A stretch of 9,121 nt of DNA. Origin: Clostridiales bacterium (GTDB lineage Bacteria > Bacillota_A > Clostridia > Saccharofermentanales > Saccharofermentanaceae). Numbering within the stretch: position 1 is the first letter of the stretch; each line of letters opens with the position of its first letter. Position numbers and translations under genes: made by a program. The DNA lies in contig JAILHZ010000181.1 of the NCBI GenBank assembly GCA_024695545.1, positions 1 through 9,121 on the forward strand, given 5' to 3'. Under the pieces are notes generated by a model. The model worked only from the letters and a program-made list of their open reading frames with translations, did not search any database and was not told the DNA's origin. Positions 6,500 to 9,121 of this stretch are shown here, in pieces.

Positions 6500-6922
6500 A
6501 TGAATCCTGCATTATTATTGCTCACGAGGGTGGCTGAGACTTCGGCTGAGGTTGCTGAAACTACTTCAGAAGTTGCCAATGCAGATAGAGTGTATGGTAT
6601 CGGTGAAGCACTTGGAGTTGCTCTCTTCGTATGGGCCATCGTTTTCTGCGTTCTCTTCATTATCTTCGTCTGCATCCGCATCTTCGGTGCAGTCGTTGGT
6701 TCTGCAACCAAGAAGTCGGCAGAGGCTCCGGCAGCACCTGCACCTGCTTTAGCTCCGGCAGTCTCGGAAGATCCCGGCGAGGAATTCTCTTCCGGTACCC
6801 TGAAACTCAAGGGCTGTGATGAGAAGACCGCTGCCATGATCATGGCGATCGTCAGCGACAACACCGGTATCCCGCTGAGTGAACTTATTTTCAAGTCCAT
6901 TACGCTGGTGGAAGAAAAGTAA
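6500..6922 (+). CDS. oadG: OadG-family small membrane subunit of the sodium-pump decarboxylase
   Basis: A 140-residue single-span protein. The N-terminal segment (about 1-32) carries two near-identical heptads. It is followed by one long hydrophobic span (about 33-66), an Ala/Pro-rich linker (74-88) and a conserved C-terminal block (about 98-140). In the family this subunit anchors the carboxyltransferase to OadB and helps assemble the complex; some members bind zinc through the C-terminal tail, which I cannot confirm here. ATG at 6500 has AAGGAGGA (6483-6490) at good spacing, whereas the in-frame TTG at 6491 directly abuts that sequence and is rejected. The gap to the alpha gene is 5 bases. 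In split decarboxylases the equivalent subunit is called delta. Confidence 0.85.
   Translation: MNPALLLLTRVAETSAEVAETTSEVANADRVYGIGEALGVALFVWAIVFCVLFIIFVCIRIFGAVVGSATKKSAEAPAAPAPALAPAVSEDPGEEFSSGTLKLKGCDEKTAAMIMAIVSDNTGIPLSELIFKSITLVEEK
6530..6571 (+). repeat. oadG: Tandem 21-bp (7-residue) duplication at the OadG N-terminus
   Basis: Codons 11-17 encode VAETSAE and codons 18-24 encode VAETTSE, with the start of a third copy (VAN) after. The two DNA copies differ mostly at third positions, so the duplication is not very recent or the peptide has been kept by selection. The segment lies just before the membrane span. Confidence 0.7.
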
Positions 6923-6937
6923 AGGAGAGACGCCAAA

Positions 6938-7327
6938 ATGATTTATAACGTAACAATTAACGACAAAGTATACGAAGTTGAAGTAGAGAAGGGTAAGGCT
7001 AACCTTCTGAAGACAACGGCTGTTGTTGCTGCAGCTCCTGCTGCTGCACCGGCTCCTGCTGCTGCACCTGCAGCTGCACCGGCTCCGGCCGCAGCTCCGG
7101 CAGGTCCGGTTTCCGGCACACCTGTTAAGGCTCCGCTCCCGGGTACGATCCTGAAGATCCTTGTTTCCGCCGGTCAGGCTGTAAAGGAAGGCGAGCTGGT
7201 AGTCGTTCTCGAAGCAATGAAGATGGAAAACGAGATCTATGCTCCGTGCGCTGGTACGGTAGGACAGATCCTGACCTCCAAGGGCGCGACGGTTGCGACC
7301 GACGACGTTCTCTTAACTCTTTCGTAA
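6938..7327 (+). CDS. Free-standing biotin carrier subunit of the decarboxylase (BCCP-like)
   Basis: A 129-residue biotin/lipoyl-attachment protein. A short N-terminal domain (1-25, [20 protein letters not shown]) is followed by a flexible Ala/Pro linker (31-56) and the biotinyl domain (about 60-129). The attachment motif EAMKMEN is at 92-98, so K95 should carry the biotin; the Pro about 25-30 residues upstream typical of these domains is present in the KAPLPGT stretch. It shuttles carboxybiotin from the alpha subunit to OadB. Comparable proteins are the gamma subunits of methylmalonyl-CoA and glutaconyl-CoA decarboxylases and the 1.3S subunit of transcarboxylase. AAAGGAGAG (6921-6929) precedes the ATG, with 15 bases between it and the OadG gene. 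No biotin ligase is nearby, so a ligase encoded elsewhere must act on it. Confidence 0.93.
   Translation: MIYNVTINDKVYEVEVEKGKANLLKTTAVVAAAPAAAPAPAAAPAAAPAPAAAPAGPVSGTPVKAPLPGTILKILVSAGQAVKEGELVVVLEAMKMENEIYAPCAGTVGQILTSKGATVATDDVLLTLS
7028..7105 (+). repeat. Ala/Pro codon repeat encoding the biotin-carrier swinging linker
   Basis: Codons 31-56 encode only Ala and Pro apart from the last Gly, with an approximate 10-residue periodicity built from AAAP and APAP units. The DNA is correspondingly repetitive (GCTGCTGCACCGGCTCCT-like units with synonymous variation). Linker length may vary between strains through slippage or recombination. Confidence 0.75.
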
Positions 7328-7345
7328 GTTAGGAGGCAAGAAACC

Positions 7346-8524
7346 GTGTTTATTGATGCATTAAAAAATATATGGGAGTCGAGCGGCATCTATGCCATCA
7401 CCTGGCAGCAGGGCGTCATGCTTCTGATCGCCGGCGTGCTGATCTACATGGCGATCGGCAGAAAATGCGAACCGCTTCTTCTTCTCCCGATTGCTTTTGG
7501 TATGTTACTGAGTAACCTTCCGGTGGCAGGTCTCTACCACTCGGAGATCTTCGCAGGCGGACATGTCCACTGGGATCTCCTCGGAGGCGGAAGTGCAGAA
7601 GTAGCTCCGGGTCTTCTGGATTACATCTACTTAGGTGTTAAGCTGGGTATCTTCCCGTGCCTGATCTTCATGGCTGTTGGTGCGATGACTGACTTCGGTC
7701 CGCTCATCTCCAGACCTTCGTCCCTGTTCATGGGTGCCGGTGCTCAGTTCGGTATCTCCTTCGCATTCGTCATGGCATCCCTTCTGGGATTTACTGCTGC
7801 AGAGGCTTCCTCCATCGCCATCATCGGTGGTGCTGACGGCCCGACAGCAATCTACCTGACAACGAAGCTCGCTCCGAAGCTTCTCTCGGCAATCGCCATC
7901 GCGGCTTATTCCTACATGGCTCTGATCCCGATCATCCAGCCGCCGATCATGAAGGCGATGGTTCCGAAGAAACTCAGAAAGATCAAGATGAAGCAGACAC
8001 GTCCGGTTTCCAAGGTCGAGAAAGTTTGCTTCCCGATCATCGTTACTGTTATCTGCACACTGATCCTGCCGTCCGTCGGACCGCTGCTCGGTATGCTGAT
8101 GCTCGGTAACCTCTTCAAGGAGTCCGGCGTTACAGAGCGTCTTTCCGACACCGCTCAGAATGCACTCTGCAATATCGTTACGATCTTCCTTGGTGTTACC
8201 GTTGGTGCTACTGCAATGGGTGAGAACTTCCTGGCTCTCGATACTATCAAGATCATCGTTCTGGGTCTCATTGCATTCGCATTCTCCACATTCGGCGGTC
8301 TCCTGATCGGCCGTATCATGTGCGCTCTTTCCGGCGGAAAGATCAACCCGCTCATCGGTTCCGCAGGTGTATCCGCTGTTCCGATGGCTGCACGTGTATC
8401 GAACGTTGAAGGCCAGAAGGCTGATTCTTCTAACTTCCTTCTCATGCACGCCATGGGCCCGAACGTTGCCGGTGTTATCGGTTCTGCCGTAGCCGCAGGT
8501 ACACTGCTCGCTCTCTTCGGCTGA
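7346..8524 (+). CDS. oadB: Sodium-translocating decarboxylase beta subunit (OadB)
   Basis: A 392-residue polytopic membrane protein that decarboxylates carboxybiotin and couples this to Na+ export. The key residues known from Klebsiella OadB (recalled as D203, Y229, N373, G377, S382, R389) all map here with one constant offset of 39. They are D164 in GGADGPTAIY, Y190 in AAYSYMALIP, and N334, G338, S343 and R350 in the block from NPLIGSAGVSAVP to AAR. The constant offset suggests no insertions or deletions between these sites. The C-terminal MHAMGPNVAGVIGSAVAAG block is also typical. The start is GTG at 7346 with a full AGGAGG at 7331-7336. It closes the operon, 18 bases after the biotin carrier. 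The protein should be active. MmdB and GcdB proteins are close relatives, so the pump alone does not tell the substrate; the alpha subunit does. Confidence 0.95.
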   Translation: MFIDALKNIWESSGIYAITWQQGVMLLIAGVLIYMAIGRKCEPLLLLPIAFGMLLSNLPVAGLYHSEIFAGGHVHWDLLGGGSAEVAPGLLDYIYLGVKLGIFPCLIFMAVGAMTDFGPLISRPSSLFMGAGAQFGISFAFVMASLLGFTAAEASSIAIIGGADGPTAIYLTTKLAPKLLSAIAIAAYSYMALIPIIQPPIMKAMVPKKLRKIKMKQTRPVSKVEKVCFPIIVTVICTLILPSVGPLLGMLMLGNLFKESGVTERLSDTAQNALCNIVTIFLGVTVGATAMGENFLALDTIKIIVLGLIAFAFSTFGGLLIGRIMCALSGGKINPLIGSAGVSAVPMAARVSNVEGQKADSSNFLLMHAMGPNVAGVIGSAVAAGTLLALFG

Positions 8525-8561
8525 TAACCGGCCACAAGCGATAATCAGAAATAACTTCAAG

Positions 8562-8594
8562 GGGCTGTCTCAAAACAATGAGACAGCCCTTTTT
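8562..8594 (+). terminator. Rho-independent terminator after oadB
   Basis: GGGCTGTCTCA (8562-8572) pairs perfectly with TGAGACAGCCC (8579-8589) around an AAACAA loop, followed by five T. The A-rich base before the stem could extend it on the other strand. It lies 37 bases after the oadB stop and separates the pump operon from the lipoprotein gene. Confidence 0.93.
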
Positions 8595-8677
8595 CATATT
8601 CGTGGGCAAGATGCATCATAGGCTATTTCGCCAGCAGGGCACGAATACGCCCGAAGTGAACAGTATGTCAATCATTT

Positions 8678-8704
8678 TTGAATATAAAACTCTGTTGGTA
8701 TAAT
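8678..8704 (+). promoter_or_regulatory. Extended -10 promoter before the lipoprotein gene
   Basis: A perfect TATAAT (8699-8704) is preceded by TGG (8696-8698), making an extended -10 element. A TTGAAT (8678-8683) lies 15 nt upstream, short for a -35, which extended -10 promoters tolerate. The start site would be near 8711, directly before the ribosome-binding sequence GGAGGTGAG (8712-8720), giving a leader of only about 13 nt. Confidence 0.65.
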
Positions 8705-8723
8705 GGGAAGCGGAGGTGAGGAA

Positions 8724-9121
8724 ATGAAAAAATTCAAGATTTTCATGAGTGGGGTTTGTCTTATTTCCGTTATGGGTTCAACCATTTGCGGTTGCGGAAA
8801 GAAGTCGGATGACAACTCCGGAAAGACTACTAAAAAGAATGATACAGAGGTGACGGAAAGTACTGATGACGTCACTTCCACGGAAGATACACTCGCGACC
8901 TGGGATGTTCCGGACATGAATACGGACACCAACGGCGGCGTGATGACCATAGGAACAGGCACGCCCAGCGGAAATCCGCTCATGACGGGACAGCCCACTG
9001 AGGAGCCCGCGTCTCCGACGATCGATATCGATACTTACGATTGGGAGTCGATCTACGAGTGGGAAGGAACCGAGATCACAGGATTTGTCGATCCTCTTCC
9101 GGAAGAGGTCATGAATACCGG
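8724..9121 (+). CDS. Putative secreted lipoprotein, N-terminal part only (runs off the window)
   Basis: The first 132 codons are present and no stop is reached. The ATG at 8724 has a strong GGAGGTGAG upstream. A lipoprotein signal peptide is clear: charged MKKFK, a hydrophobic stretch (6-21), then the lipobox I21-C22-G23-C24, with C24 the likely lipidated residue and KK after it. C22 is a less likely alternative. The mature N-terminus (about 25-100) is low complexity, rich in Thr, Ser, Asp and Asn, with several Thr-Pro and Gly-Thr-Pro stretches, as in tethers that hold a folded domain away from the membrane. A Trp/acid-rich segment (DTYDWESIYEWEG, 103-115) may begin the folded part. I recognise no domain in what is visible. 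It has its own promoter after the pump terminator, so it is not part of that operon. Confidence 0.75.
   Translation, partial: MKKFKIFMSGVCLISVMGSTICGCGKKSDDNSGKTTKKNDTEVTESTDDVTSTEDTLATWDVPDMNTDTNGGVMTIGTGTPSGNPLMTGQPTEEPASPTIDIDTYDWESIYEWEGTEITGFVDPLPEEVMNT

Noticed and set aside
7631..8560. Minus-strand open frame (309 codons) opposite oadB
   Set aside because: Antisense to a fully conserved OadB and highly charged without recognisable motifs. It would also start inside the oadB terminator region.
8597..8647. Inverted repeat TATTCGTG / CACGAATA between the oadB terminator and the lipoprotein gene
   Set aside because: Eight pairs separated by 35 nt, with no extension, T-tract or gene association; likely chance. 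I see nothing else in 8595-8675.
1..9121. CRISPR arrays, insertion sequences, tRNA or rRNA genes, phage or defence genes
   Set aside because: No spaced direct repeats, transposase motifs, terminal inverted repeats, cloverleaf-like stretches or related proteins were seen on either strand.

Overview
The window reads as a chromosomal segment of an anaerobic Clostridia-type Bacillota. The grounds are purine-rich Shine-Dalgarno sequences before every gene, a sodium-pump decarboxylase operon with separate small subunits, a small Cys-rich protein resembling the clostridial DUF6472 family, and Rho-independent terminators. GC is moderate (near half by eye). I cannot assign a family or genus from sequence alone. 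All supported genes lie on the + strand.

Region 1 (1-190) has no gene. It holds an inverted repeat that would act as a terminator only on the minus strand. A good minus-strand promoter candidate lies about 100 bp away, and a plus-strand promoter candidate for the next gene overlaps it. Together they suggest, without proof, a minus-strand RNA of about 100 nt.

Region 2 (191-4893) looks like one transcription unit: an AraC-family regulator with an N-terminal cupin, a 57-residue four-cysteine protein, and two half-size ABC exporters that overlap by one base, closed by a strong terminator. The two ABC proteins have complementary defects in their ATP-site motifs. This is the signature of a heterodimeric exporter with one degenerate and one working ATP site. 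The substrate is unknown; the regulator probably controls the pump.

Region 3 (about 4930-8594) is a second operon with its own promoter candidate, a leader hairpin and a terminator. It encodes a biotin-dependent, membrane-bound decarboxylase sodium pump: a 5S-type carboxyltransferase (oxaloacetate decarboxylase alpha without its biotin domain), a single-span OadG-like subunit, a free-standing biotin carrier and the OadB sodium-translocating membrane subunit. The inferred cycle moves CO2 from oxaloacetate (giving pyruvate) to biotin on the carrier, then releases it at OadB with Na+ export. The gene order matches that remembered for methylmalonyl-CoA decarboxylases, but the alpha subunit is of the oxaloacetate/pyruvate type.

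Region 4 (8595-9121) has an extended -10 promoter and the first 132 codons of a lipoprotein with a Thr/Ser/Asp-rich, low-complexity mature N-terminus. It runs off the window.

I found no CRISPR array, IS element, tRNA, rRNA, attachment site or phage gene. No clearly new multi-gene system is visible. The best leads are the possible minus-strand RNA, the small Cys-rich protein inside the exporter operon, and the split architecture of the sodium pump.
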